Origin: Streptomyces hyderabadensis
Lineage (GTDB): Bacteria; Actinomycetota; Actinomycetes; Streptomycetales; Streptomycetaceae
Direction of reading: 5' to 3'
Assembly: GCF_020404845.1 (NCBI RefSeq)
Contig: NZ_JAIOJZ010000001.1
Span: 310,001 to 374,000, forward strand
DNA length: 64,000 bases
In this document: positions 10,626 to 18,721 of the stretch, piece after piece
Layout: each line of letters begins with the position of its first letter
How positions within the stretch are numbered: position 1 is the first letter of the stretch
Program-made: the position numbers and the translations under genes
The notes under the pieces: model-generated
What the model saw: only the letters and a program-made list of their open reading frames with translations
Database searches by the model: none
What the model was told of the DNA's origin: nothing

Positions 10626-10691
10626 GGTTCGACACCTTCGGGAGCGATCATCGGGAGGATCGGAAGATCAGGGGTGCGGCGCACGGCCGGT

Positions 10692-10731
10692 GACCGCCGG
10701 GCCCCTCCCCCAGTGCGGGGGCCCGGCGGTC
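10692..10731 (-). other. Intercistronic hairpin between malE and malF
   Basis: GACCGCCGGGC (10692-10702) pairs perfectly with GCCCGGCGGTC (10721-10731), and the loop itself contains complementary CCCC/GGGG runs that lengthen the stem. It lies 7 nt after the malE stop. It probably stabilises malE mRNA or terminates part of the transcripts, so that MalE exceeds MalFG. Confidence 0.7.
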
Positions 10732-10738
10732 GCTGGGG

Positions 10739-12010
10739 CTACTTGCTGAAGTCCGGCACCAGCTTGGCGATCGCGGTCTCGACGTCGCCGAGGCCCTCGT
10801 CCAGGGACTTCTTGCCGCCGGCGATCTGCGGCAGCTCGTCGTCCAGCGGCGTCCACAGGGAGCTGTACTCGGGCAGCGCCGGGCGCGGCTGGGCGGCGGG
10901 CAGGACCGTCTGGAAGCCGGCGATGCCCGGGTCGGCCTTGACCTTGGCGGTGTAGGCGTCGTCGCGGGTGGGCAGCGTGGAGTTCTTCAGGGCGACGGTC
11001 TCCTGGGACTTCGCCGAGGTCATGAACTTCACGAACTTCAGCGCCGCCTCCTGGTGGGCCTTGTCCGAGCCGGCGTAGACCGAGAGGTTGTGGCCGCCGG
11101 TCGGGGCGCCCGCCTTGCCGGTGGAGCCGGCCGGGACGGTGGCGATGCCGAGGTTGTTCTTGTCCTTGAAGGCGGAGCCCTTGTAGAAGTTGGTGATCTC
11201 CCACGGGCCCTGGATGATCGAGGCGACCTTGCCGCTGACGAACGCCTCCTGGATGTGGGCGTAGGCGTCCGCGGTGGTGTCGGCCTTGTGCAGGCCCTTG
11301 CCGTCGAAGAGGCTCAGCCAGGTGCCGTAGCCCTTCTTCGCCTCGGCGGAGTTGACGGTGACCTTCTTGGCCTCGGCGTCGACCGTGTCGGTGCCCTCGC
11401 CGTACAGGAACGGCTGCGCGTAGTAGCCGGCCGTGGAGGCCCAGTAGCCGTCGGCGCCGGTCTTGTCCTTGATGGTGGCGGCGGCCTTCTTCAGGTCGTC
11501 CCAGGTCTTGGGAACCTCGACGCCGGCCTTCTCGAAGAGCGCCTTGTTGTAGACGAAGGCGAGGGTGTCGGTGACCAGCGGCACGCCGTAGGTCTTGCCC
11601 TCGTACTTGGCCTGCTCGATCAGGTTGGGCTGGAACTTGTCCTGCTCGGCGAGGGCCTCGGTGCCGTCCAGCGGCAGGAAGAAGCCCTTCTTGGCGAAGG
11701 CGGGCGTCCAGCCGACCTCGGAGCGCAGCACGTCGGGGGCGCCCTTGGAGCCTGCGGCGGTGTCGAACTTGTTCTGCGCCTGGTCGAAGGGGACGTTGAC
11801 GAAGTTGACCTTGACGCCCTTGTTGGCGGCCTCGAACTCCTTGACCAGGGCCTTGTAGGTCGGCGCCTCGTTGGTCGCGTTGGAGGTGTCCCAGTAAGTG
11901 ATGGTGACCGGTCCGCCGGACTCGCTGTCGCCGCCGTCGTCTCCGCCGCACGCCGTCGCCGCCAGGGCGAGGGACGCCACCAGCGCGGTGGCCGCTATGC
12001 CACGCCGCAT
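10739..12010 (-). CDS. malE: Maltose/maltodextrin-binding lipoprotein MalE
   Basis: A 423-residue extracellular solute-binding protein (family 1). The lipoprotein signal is MRRGIAATALVASLALAATAC with the lipidated Cys at residue 21, followed by an acidic/Ser/Gly tether. The start VTITYWDTSNATNEAPTYKALVKEFEAANKGVKV and the family signature GAPDVLRSEVGWTPAFAKKGFFLPL are typical. The ATG at 12010 has AAGGAG upstream. It is the first gene of malE-malF-malG-aglA and is transcribed divergently from malR across a region with CTTGCA operators. It delivers maltodextrins made by the secreted pullulanase to MalFG. Confidence 0.95.
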   Translation of the reverse strand: MRRGIAATALVASLALAATACGGDDGGDSESGGPVTITYWDTSNATNEAPTYKALVKEFEAANKGVKVNFVNVPFDQAQNKFDTAAGSKGAPDVLRSEVGWTPAFAKKGFFLPLDGTEALAEQDKFQPNLIEQAKYEGKTYGVPLVTDTLAFVYNKALFEKAGVEVPKTWDDLKKAAATIKDKTGADGYWASTAGYYAQPFLYGEGTDTVDAEAKKVTVNSAEAKKGYGTWLSLFDGKGLHKADTTADAYAHIQEAFVSGKVASIIQGPWEITNFYKGSAFKDKNNLGIATVPAGSTGKAGAPTGGHNLSVYAGSDKAHQEAALKFVKFMTSAKSQETVALKNSTLPTRDDAYTAKVKADPGIAGFQTVLPAAQPRPALPEYSSLWTPLDDELPQIAGGKKSLDEGLGDVETAIAKLVPDFSK

Positions 12011-12142
12011 GAGTTCTCCTTGAGGGTGAAAGCCCGTGTGGTGCAGGGTGCGGGCCCGTCCGCCGCTCCTGCCGTCACCGACCGCGCCATCGCCGCCGTC
12101 GGGCGACGTGAACGTAACAGCGTTGTAAGCGCGGCGAAAGGT

Positions 12143-12163
12143 CTTGCAGCAAAAAAGTGCAAG
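12143..12163. promoter_or_regulatory. MalR operator, malE-proximal
   Basis: CTTGCA (12143-12148) and TGCAAG (12158-12163) form an inverted repeat around an A-rich centre, 133 bp upstream of malE. The half-sites match those at 12250-12272 and 6674-6694. Repression of malE until maltose or maltotriose appears is inferred from the known MalR system. Confidence 0.7.
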
Positions 12164-12249
12164 AGATCTCCGAAGTTATCCGGGCGTGACCTCTCGGCGA
12201 CCGTCATGAGACGCTTGTTTACGGGGGTCGAGCGGTATCGGGCCGGTTG

Positions 12250-12272
12250 TGCAAGACTCTGCAAGCTCTTGC
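12250..12272. promoter_or_regulatory. MalR operator, malR-proximal
   Basis: TGCAAG at 12250 and 12260 is followed by CTCTTGC at 12266-12272, so GCAAG-CT-CTTGC forms a short palindrome next to a direct repeat. The site lies between the divergent malE and malR genes and may mediate autoregulation of malR. No other gene is visible in 12011-12400. Confidence 0.6.
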
Positions 12273-12400
12273 CGCCACTTTTTCGAGGGAGCGCGATGAC
12301 GCAGCAGCCCGCGCCGGGCCGTCCGGCAGGCCGCCCAACCGGCCGCCCACGGCGCCCGATCGGTGTGCAAGGAGGCGGCCGACAGGTACAGTCCACCCCT

Positions 12401-13435
12401 GTGACCACACGGCTTGCCGACATCGCTGCCCAGGCGGGGGTGAGCGAAGCGACCGTCAGCCGCGTCCTGAACGGGAAGCCGGGCGTCGCCGCCACCACCC
12501 GCCAGTCCGTGCTCGCCGCCCTCGACGTGCTGGGCTACGAGCGCCCGGTGCGGCTGCGGCAGCGCAGCGAGGGCCTGGTCGGCCTGATCACCCCGGAGCT
12601 GGAGAACCCGATATTCCCCGCGCTGGCCCAGGTCATCGGGCAGGCGCTGACCCGCCAGGGCTACACGCCGGTCCTCGCCACCCAGACGCCGGGCGGCTCC
12701 ACGGAGGACGAGCTGACCGAGATGCTGGTCGACCGCGGGGTGGCCGGCATCATCTACGTCTCGGGGCTGCACGCCGACACCACCGCCGACATGCAGCGCT
12801 ACGAGCGGCTGCGGGCCCAGGGCGTGCCGTTCGTGCTCGTCGACGGCTTCTCCTCGCAGGTCCAGGCGCCGTTCATCTCCCCCGACGACCGGGCCGCGAT
12901 GAGCCTGGCGGTCACCCACCTCGTCTCGCTCGGCCACACCCGGATCGGACTGGCCCTCGGGCCGAAGCGGTTCGTGCCGGTGCAGCGCAAGATCGAGGGG
13001 TTCGTGCGCAGCATGCAGGAGCAGCTGGGCCTGAGCGCCGAGACGGTGGAGAAGGAGCTGGTCCAGCACTCGCTGTACACCCTGGAGGGCGGCCAGGCGG
13101 CGGCCGCCGCGCTCATCGGGCGGGACTGCACGGCGGTGGTCTGCGCCAGCGACATGATGGCGCTGGGCGCGATACGGGCGGCCCGGCAGCAGGGCCTGGA
13201 CGTGCCCAGGGACGTCTCGGTCGTCGGGTTCGACGACTCGCCGCTGATCGCCTTCACCGACCCGCCGCTGACCACGGTCCGCAAGCCGGTGCCCGCGATG
13301 GGGCAGGCGGCGGTGCGCACGCTCCTGGAGGAGATCGGCGGGACGCCCGCGCCGCACAGCGAGTTCGTGTTCATGCCGGAGCTGGTGGTGCGCGGCTCGA
13401 CGGCGTCGGCGCCGGGCGAGCGCGGCCGTCCCTGA
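12401..13435 (+). CDS. malR: LacI/GalR-family repressor of the maltose cluster, MalR
   Basis: A 344-residue repressor. The N-terminal LacI helix-turn-helix is TRLADIAAQAGVSEATVSRVLNGKPGVAATTR. The effector domain follows from EGLVGLITPELENPIFPALAQ, with the C-terminal VVGFDDSPLIAFTDPPLTTVRKP typical of the family. Two starts compete. The GTG at 12401 is preceded by TACAGT 8 bp upstream, suggesting a leaderless mRNA, and gives the family's usual short N-terminus. An ATG at 12296 has GAGGGAG upstream but adds 35 low-complexity Pro/Gly/Arg residues. I prefer 12401. The gene diverges from malE, and its targets are the CTTGCA sites nearby and at the pullulanase gene. Confidence 0.92.
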   Translation: MTTRLADIAAQAGVSEATVSRVLNGKPGVAATTRQSVLAALDVLGYERPVRLRQRSEGLVGLITPELENPIFPALAQVIGQALTRQGYTPVLATQTPGGSTEDELTEMLVDRGVAGIIYVSGLHADTTADMQRYERLRAQGVPFVLVDGFSSQVQAPFISPDDRAAMSLAVTHLVSLGHTRIGLALGPKRFVPVQRKIEGFVRSMQEQLGLSAETVEKELVQHSLYTLEGGQAAAAALIGRDCTAVVCASDMMALGAIRAARQQGLDVPRDVSVVGFDDSPLIAFTDPPLTTVRKPVPAMGQAAVRTLLEEIGGTPAPHSEFVFMPELVVRGSTASAPGERGRP

Positions 13436-13529
13436 CCCGGTGGGGGGCGGCGGCTCCGGGTCGGATGCGGGTCGGATCCACCTGGGGGATGATCGGTGGA
13501 AGAGGGCTTTTCTGGCAGACTTCATGCCT

Positions 13530-14393
13530 ATGGGTGACGCGACCGTGAGGACTCGGGAACGCCTGGAGGACGGCGTTCCGCACCCCGTCACGGAGACGAC
13601 GGGGAAGGGGCTCGTGCGCCGGCTCCGCACCCCGCGCCGCCCCCGCCTCTGGTTCGAGATCCTGCTGATCGCGCTCAGCTACTGGACGTACTCCCTCGTC
13701 CGCAACGCGGTGCCGGAACAGCGCACGGCCGCGCTGCGCAACGCCGACTGGATCTGGCGGGTCGAGCAGCAACTGGGCATCGCCGTCGAGGAGTCCGTCA
13801 ACCACGCCGTGAACTCGGTGACTTGGCTGGTCGTCGGCATGAACTACTACTACGCCACGCTGCACTTCGTGGTGACCCTGGGTGTCCTGGTGTGGCTCTT
13901 CCGCAGCCATCCCGGCCGCTACGCTGCGACCCGGCTGGTGCTCTTCGCGACCACGGGCGTCGCCCTGGCCGGCTACTACCTGTACCCGCTCGCCCCGCCC
14001 CGGCTGATGAACGGCGGGCACTTCATCGACACGGTGATGGTCCACCAGACGTGGGGGTCGATGGCCTCCGGGGACCTCAAGAACATGTCCAACCAGTACG
14101 CCGCGATGCCGTCGATGCACATCGGGTGGTCGGTGTGGTGCGGGCTGACGATCTTCGCGCTGGCGTCGGTGCCGTGGGTGCGGGTGCTGGGGCTGGTGTA
14201 TCCGGCGCTCACGCTGGTGGTGATCGTGGCGACGGCGAACCACTTCTGGCTGGACGCGGTGGGGGGCGTGCTGTGCCTGGCGTTCGGGTACGGGGTCGCT
14301 GCCGCTTGGTACGGGAGGCTGCCGTACGCGTTGCCTCGCCTGGTGCCGGTCGCTGCGCGGCGGCGGAGGGTGTGGTTGCCGGGGCGCGCGTAG
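13530..14393 (+). CDS. PAP2-superfamily membrane protein (inositolphosphotransferase/phosphatase-like)
   Basis: A 287-residue integral membrane protein with about six membrane helices, beginning LWFEILLIALSYWTYSLVRNAV. The phosphatase-type motifs are AAMPSMHIGWSVW (PSMH) and ANHFWLDAVGG (His-x4-Asp), and YPLAPPRLM precedes them. This arrangement is that of the PAP2_3 branch, which includes inositolphosphorylceramide synthases and their actinobacterial relatives. Transfer or hydrolysis of a lipid phosphate at the membrane is inferred; the substrate is unknown. The start is uncertain: ATGs at 13524 and 13530 both lack a good SD, and the open frame continues upstream. It converges on glnE across a repeat element. 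Confidence 0.75.
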   Translation: MGDATVRTRERLEDGVPHPVTETTGKGLVRRLRTPRRPRLWFEILLIALSYWTYSLVRNAVPEQRTAALRNADWIWRVEQQLGIAVEESVNHAVNSVTWLVVGMNYYYATLHFVVTLGVLVWLFRSHPGRYAATRLVLFATTGVALAGYYLYPLAPPRLMNGGHFIDTVMVHQTWGSMASGDLKNMSNQYAAMPSMHIGWSVWCGLTIFALASVPWVRVLGLVYPALTLVVIVATANHFWLDAVGGVLCLAFGYGVAAAWYGRLPYALPRLVPVAARRRRVWLPGRA

Positions 14394-14442
14394 CTGCGGG
14401 TACGTGCGAGGGGGCGCGAACCGGCGCTGGCCGGGTGCCGCT

Positions 14443-14484
14443 GCGCCCACCCGTGCCGCCCCAGCGGCACGACTGCCCGCAGCT
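14443..14484. repeat. 42-bp dispersed intergenic repeat, copy 1
   Basis: Identical over 42 bp to 57562-57603. Its core is a hairpin, GTGCCGC (14453-14459) and GCGGCAC (14464-14470) around CCCA, which could serve as a bidirectional terminator here between two convergent genes. Homology extends upstream (GGTGCCGC.GCGCCC) with one mismatch. Confidence 0.8.
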
Positions 14485-14488
14485 GCGG

Positions 14489-17488
14489 CTACGCGTAGAA
14501 CAGGTCTTCCACCACCGTCCTCGCCCGGCGGGCCGTGCGGCGGTACTCGTCGAGCATGTCGCCCGCGTGACCCGAGCCGTGGCCCAGGTAGCGGCCGACG
14601 GCCGCCAGCTCGCGCGGGTCGGTCGGGAAGGTGTCGCCCGCCCTCCCCCGCACCAGCATCACCGCGTTGCGCACCCGCGTCGCCAGCACCCACGCCTCGT
14701 CGAGCGTGGCGGTGTCCTCCGGTGAGACCAGCCCGGCGTCACGGGCGGCGGCCAGCGCCGCGCGCGTCCCGGTGGTCCGCAGCCCGGCGATCTCGTGCCC
14801 GTGCCGCAGCTGGAACAGCTGCACGGTCCACTCCACGTCGGACAGGCCGCCGGGACCCAGTTTGGCGTGCAGCTTGGGGTCGGCCCCGCGCGGCAGCCGC
14901 TCGGACTCCATCCGGGCCTTGAGCCGCCGGATCTCCCGTACGGCGTCCTCCGTCAGCCCGCCCGCCGGGTAGCGCAGGGGGTCGATCAGCTCGATGAAGC
15001 GCCGGCCCAGCTCCTCGTCCCCGGCGACGAACTCGGCCCGCAGCAGGGCGTGCGACTCCCACCCGAGCGACCAGCGCCGGTAGTAGGCCGCGTACGACTT
15101 CAGGGTCCGCACCAGCGGCCCGGACCTGCCCTCGGGCCGCAGGTCGGCGTCGATCAGCAGCGGCGGGTCGGCGCTGGGCACCTGGAGCAGGCGGCGCATC
15201 TCGGCGACGACCTTGTTGGCGGCGTCGCCCGCCTCCCGTTCGTCCACCCCGTCCCGGGGCTCGTGCACGAAGAGCACGTCCGCGTCCGAGCCGTAGCCCA
15301 GCTCGTGTCCGCCGAAGCGGCCCATGCCGATGATCGCGAACCGGGTGGGCAGGACGTCGCCCCACTTGTCCCGCACGACCGCCCGCAGCGTCCCCGCCAG
15401 CGTCGCCGCCGTCAGGTCGGACACGGCGCCGCCGACCAGGTCCACCAGGGCGCCCTGGTCGGCCTCGACGGGCTGGGCCTCGGTGCCGTAGGAGCCGACG
15501 ATGTCCGCGGCGGCCGTGCGAAACAGCTCCCGGCGCCGTACGCCGCGCACCGCGGTGACGGCCTGCACGGCGTCGTCGGCGCGCCGGACCGCGGCGAGGG
15601 TCTCCTGCTCCAGCTGGGCCCGGCCGCGCGGCCGCAGTCCCCCGGCGACGCCGTCGCCGAGCAGCGCCACGGCCTCCGGGGCCCGCATCAGCAGGTCGGG
15701 GGCGAGCCGCCCGGCGGAGAGCACCCGGGCGAGGTTCTCGGCGGCGGCGCCCTCGTCGCGCAGCAGCCTGAGGTACCAGGGGGTGGTGCCGAGCGCGTCG
15801 GAGACCTTGCGGAAGTTGAGCAGTCCGGTGTCCGGGTCGGCGGAGTCGGCGAACCAGCCGAGCAGCACGGGCAGCAGGGTGCGCTGGATGGCCGCCTTGC
15901 GGGTGACGCCGGACGCGAGCGCCTCCAGGTGCCGCAGCGCGGCGGCGGGGTCGGCGTAGCCGAGGGCGACCAGGCGCTCGCGGGCGGCCTCGGGGCTGAG
16001 CCGGGCCTCGCCGGGGGCGAGCTGGGCGACGGCGTCGAGCAGCGGCCGGTAGAACAGCTTCTCGTGCAGCCGGCGTACGACGGAGGCGTGCCGCCGCCAG
16101 GCGCGCATGAGGCCGGCGACGGGGTCGGTGCGCAGGCCCAGCGAGCGGCCGAGGCGGCGCAGGTCGGCCTCGTCCTCGGGCACCAGGTGGGTGCGGCGCA
16201 GCCGGTGCAGCTGGATGCGGTGCTCCATGGAGCGCAGGAAGCGGTACGCCTCGTCGAGCTGGGCGGCGTCGGTGCGGCCGACGTAGCCGCCCGCGGCGAG
16301 GGCCGCCAGCGCGTCCAGCGTCGTGCCGCTGTGCAGCGAGGTGTCCGCCCGCCCGTGCACCAGCTGGAGGAGCTGCACGGCGAACTCGACGTCCCTGAGG
16401 CCGCCGGGACCGAGCTTGAGCTGCCGGTCGACCTCGGCGACGGGGATGTTCTCCACTACCCGGCGGCGCATCTTCTGCACGTCGGGGACGAAGTTCTCCC
16501 GGTCGGCGGCCTGCCAGACCAGGGGCTGCAGGGCGGCGACGTACTCGGCGCCGAGGCCGGGGTCGCCGGCCACCGGGCGGGCCTTGAGCAGCGCCTGGAA
16601 CTCCCAGGTCTTGGCCCAGCGCTGGTAGTAGGCGAGGTGGCTGCTGAGGGTGCGCACCAGCGGGCCGTTGCGGCCCTCGGGGCGGAGGTTGGCGTCGACG
16701 GGCCAGATGGAGCCCTCGACGGTGGTCTCGGAGCAGATCCGCATCATGTGCGAGGCGAGCGAGGTCGCGGCCCGCAGTGCCTTGGTCTCGTCGGCGTCCG
16801 TGCCTTCGGCGGGCTCGCCCACGAAGATGACGTCGACGTCGGAGACGTAGTTCAGCTCGTGTCCGCCGCACTTGCCCATCGCGATCACCGCCAGCCGGCA
16901 CCGCGCCGCGTCCTCGGGCGCGGCGGCCTCGGCGAGGGCCAGGGCGGCGCGCAGGGTGGCGGTGGCGAGGTCGGCCAGCTCGGCGGCGGTCTCGGCGACG
17001 TCGATGGTGCCGCACACGTCGCGGGCGGCGATGGACAGCAGGCAGCGCCGGTAGGCGATCCGCAGGGACACCGGGTCGGTGGCCTCGGCGAGCCCCTGTT
17101 CGAACTCCTCGACCCCGCGGTGCAGGTCCCGCGGCTCGTACGTCACCAGGGCCTGCCAGTCCCCCGCGTGCCGGGCGAGGTGGTCGGCGAGCGCCTCGGA
17201 GGCGCCGAGCACCCCGAGGAGGCGGTCCCGCAGCGGCTTGGCCGCTATCAGGGTGTCCAGCAGCTCCCGGCGGGCGGTGGGGTCGGGCTGCGCCTCCAGG
17301 AGCCGGACCAGGCCGTGCAGGGCGAGGTCCGGGTCGGCGGTGGCGCCCAGCGCCTCCAGGAGCACCGGGTCGGCGCGCAGCTCGGCCAGCTCGGCGCCCT
17401 CCAGCAGCCGTTCGGCGGCCGAGGGATCGGTGAAGCCGTGCCGCAGCAGCCGCGTGAAGGTACTGCTCCTGCGCCCCGGCGCCGTCAT
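14489..17488 (-). CDS. glnE: Bifunctional glutamine synthetase adenylyltransferase/adenylyl-removing enzyme
   Basis: A 999-residue enzyme that adenylylates and deadenylylates type I-beta glutamine synthetase in response to nitrogen status. It contains two nucleotidyltransferase domains. The deadenylylating one carries GKCGGHELNYVSDVDVIFV (about 204-223), and the adenylylating one GRFGGHELGYGSDADVLFV (about 722-745); both keep G-G-x-E-L-x-Y-x-S-D-x-D. Each is followed by the helical KLGPGGLRDVEFAVQ / KLGPGGLSDVEWTVQ segment. The length is normal for the family. The ATG at 17488 has a perfect AGGAGG upstream. The gene stands alone on its strand. Its classical target GlnA is not in the window; GlnA2, 5 kb away, lacks the target Tyr. 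Confidence 0.96.
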   Translation of the reverse strand: MTAPGRRSSTFTRLLRHGFTDPSAAERLLEGAELAELRADPVLLEALGATADPDLALHGLVRLLEAQPDPTARRELLDTLIAAKPLRDRLLGVLGASEALADHLARHAGDWQALVTYEPRDLHRGVEEFEQGLAEATDPVSLRIAYRRCLLSIAARDVCGTIDVAETAAELADLATATLRAALALAEAAAPEDAARCRLAVIAMGKCGGHELNYVSDVDVIFVGEPAEGTDADETKALRAATSLASHMMRICSETTVEGSIWPVDANLRPEGRNGPLVRTLSSHLAYYQRWAKTWEFQALLKARPVAGDPGLGAEYVAALQPLVWQAADRENFVPDVQKMRRRVVENIPVAEVDRQLKLGPGGLRDVEFAVQLLQLVHGRADTSLHSGTTLDALAALAAGGYVGRTDAAQLDEAYRFLRSMEHRIQLHRLRRTHLVPEDEADLRRLGRSLGLRTDPVAGLMRAWRRHASVVRRLHEKLFYRPLLDAVAQLAPGEARLSPEAARERLVALGYADPAAALRHLEALASGVTRKAAIQRTLLPVLLGWFADSADPDTGLLNFRKVSDALGTTPWYLRLLRDEGAAAENLARVLSAGRLAPDLLMRAPEAVALLGDGVAGGLRPRGRAQLEQETLAAVRRADDAVQAVTAVRGVRRRELFRTAAADIVGSYGTEAQPVEADQGALVDLVGGAVSDLTAATLAGTLRAVVRDKWGDVLPTRFAIIGMGRFGGHELGYGSDADVLFVHEPRDGVDEREAGDAANKVVAEMRRLLQVPSADPPLLIDADLRPEGRSGPLVRTLKSYAAYYRRWSLGWESHALLRAEFVAGDEELGRRFIELIDPLRYPAGGLTEDAVREIRRLKARMESERLPRGADPKLHAKLGPGGLSDVEWTVQLFQLRHGHEIAGLRTTGTRAALAAARDAGLVSPEDTATLDEAWVLATRVRNAVMLVRGRAGDTFPTDPRELAAVGRYLGHGSGHAGDMLDEYRRTARRARTVVEDLFYA

Positions 17489-17634
17489 CCCGGCCTCCTG
17501 TCGGACTGCGGGCACCCGGGCCCGGTCGGATCAAGGTCGTACGGGCTGAGCGTAGCCGGGGAACGGCGCGCGGGCGCCGGGGCGTACCCCTCTCGCTCGC
17601 CCGGTCCCGCTCTTCCGGTGGCCCGCCACGGACT

Positions 17635-17654
17635 CGTACGATATCTTGTACAAG
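17635..17654. promoter_or_regulatory. Candidate YefM autoregulatory operator
   Basis: The perfect palindrome CTTGTACAAG (17645-17654) contains TGTACA, the core hexamer bound by E. coli YefM. A second hexamer palindrome, CGTACG, lies at 17635-17640. Together they sit about 22 bp before the yefM ATG, where bound antitoxin or YefM-YoeB complex would block transcription. Confidence 0.6.
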
Positions 17655-17675
17655 CCGAGGAAGGGAGGCACTGGT

Positions 17676-17939
17676 ATGTCCATCACCGCCAGCGAAGCCC
17701 GTCAGAATCTGTTCCCGCTGATAGAGCAGGTCAACGAGGACCACGCCCCGGTGCACATCACCTCCCGCAAGGGGAATGCCGTGCTCATGTCCGAGGAGGA
17801 CTTCACGGCGTGGACGGAGACGGTCCACCTCCTGCGCTCGCCCAGGAACGCCCGCCGGCTGCTCGACTCCATCGCCGAGGCCGAGGCGGGCGACGCCCGG
17901 CAGCGCGAGCTGATCGACCCGGACGCGGAGCGGGCGTGA
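17676..17939 (+). CDS. yefM: Antitoxin YefM (Phd/YefM family)
   Basis: An 87-residue antitoxin and autorepressor. The DNA-binding Phd/YefM fold is seen in MSITASEARQNLFPLIEQVNEDHAPVHITSRKGNAVLMSEEDF, followed by the toxin-wrapping tail ETVHLLRSPRNARRLLDSIAEAEAG. The ATG at 17676 is preceded by GGGAGG; the in-frame ATG ten codons earlier lies inside the TGTACA operator and is unlikely. Its stop overlaps the yoeB GTG (GTGA), so the two are translationally coupled with antitoxin first. A homologous S. coelicolor pair has been described as a functional module. Confidence 0.93.
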   Translation: MSITASEARQNLFPLIEQVNEDHAPVHITSRKGNAVLMSEEDFTAWTETVHLLRSPRNARRLLDSIAEAEAGDARQRELIDPDAERA

Positions 17940-18190
17940 GGATCACTTTCACGTCCCACGGCTGGGAGGACTACGTCCACTGGGCCGAGAACGACCGGAA
18001 GGTGACCCAGCGGATCAACAAACTGATCACCGACATCACCCGTGACCCGTTCAAGGGCATCGGCAAGCCCGAGCCCCTCAAGGGCGACCTCTCCGGCTAC
18101 TGGTCACGGCGCATCGACGACACGCACCGTCTCGTGTACAAGCCCACCGACGACCTGCTGGTCATCGTTCAGGCGCGCTACCACTACTGA
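17936..18190 (+). CDS. yoeB: Toxin YoeB (RelE-superfamily mRNA interferase)
   Basis: An 84-residue ribosome-dependent endoribonuclease, the same length as E. coli YoeB. It begins at a GTG overlapping the yefM TGA by 4 nt. The sequence RITFTSHGWEDYVHWAENDRK, the segment DPFKGIGKPEPLKGDLSGYWSRRIDDTHRLVYK and the C-terminal ARYHY (the catalytic His and last Tyr of the family) are all present, so the toxin looks intact. In complex with YefM it would be inactive and would help repress the operon. Confidence 0.93.
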   Translation: MRITFTSHGWEDYVHWAENDRKVTQRINKLITDITRDPFKGIGKPEPLKGDLSGYWSRRIDDTHRLVYKPTDDLLVIVQARYHY

Positions 18191-18225
18191 CCCCCGCGAC
18201 CGACGACAGCCGAAGGAGTCACGCC

Positions 18226-18672
18226 ATGGACTTCACGCTCGAAGTCATCCCGCTGCCCGTGAGCGACATCGACCGCGCCCGGGACTTCTACCGCGACAAG
18301 GTCGGCTTCCACGTCGACATCGACCAGGAGGTCATGCCCGGCATGCGGATCGTCCAGCTGACGCCCCCGGGCTCGGGCTGCTCGGTCGCCCTCGGCGACG
18401 CCATCTGGGACATGGCCCAGGGGCAGACCCGGCCGGAACCGGGTTCGTACCAGGGCCTGCAGCTGTGCGTCGCCGACATCAAGGCGGCCCACGCGGAGCT
18501 GACCGCGCGGGGCCTGGACGTCTCGGAGCCGGTGCAGTACGCCCCGGACGACGGCGCCACCTTCATGTACTTCAAGGACCCGGACGGCAACGGCTGGGCG
18601 ATCCAGGAGTACCGGCGCCGGGCGGCGGAGCCGCTGCACAAGGTGCTGGCGGACCTCAAGCGCGGGGGCTGA
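18226..18672 (+). CDS. VOC/glyoxalase-superfamily protein
   Basis: A 148-residue protein of one vicinal-oxygen-chelate unit pair. FTLEVIPLPVSDIDRARDFYRDKVGFHVDID opens the first beta-alpha-beta-beta-beta module and MYFKDPDGNGWAIQEYRRR closes the second, with the usual Glu near the end. VOC proteins include glyoxalases, extradiol dioxygenases and antibiotic-binding proteins; nothing here selects among them. The ATG is preceded by GAAGGAG. It follows yoeB by 35 bp, possibly by read-through, but has no evident link to the toxin pair. Confidence 0.85.
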   Translation: MDFTLEVIPLPVSDIDRARDFYRDKVGFHVDIDQEVMPGMRIVQLTPPGSGCSVALGDAIWDMAQGQTRPEPGSYQGLQLCVADIKAAHAELTARGLDVSEPVQYAPDDGATFMYFKDPDGNGWAIQEYRRRAAEPLHKVLADLKRGG

Positions 18673-18721
18673 CCGGTACGGGGGTCGCCCCCGGGGGGTG
18701 TGCCCACGGGGGTGTGCCGCC

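Noticed and set aside
11054..12400. In-frame extension of malR across the malE gene
   Set aside because: It runs antisense through malE and through the operator region; the LacI helix-turn-helix starts just after 12401.
17646..17675. Earlier ATG for yefM
   Set aside because: It lies within the TGTACA palindrome and lacks an SD; ATG 17676 has GGGAGG.
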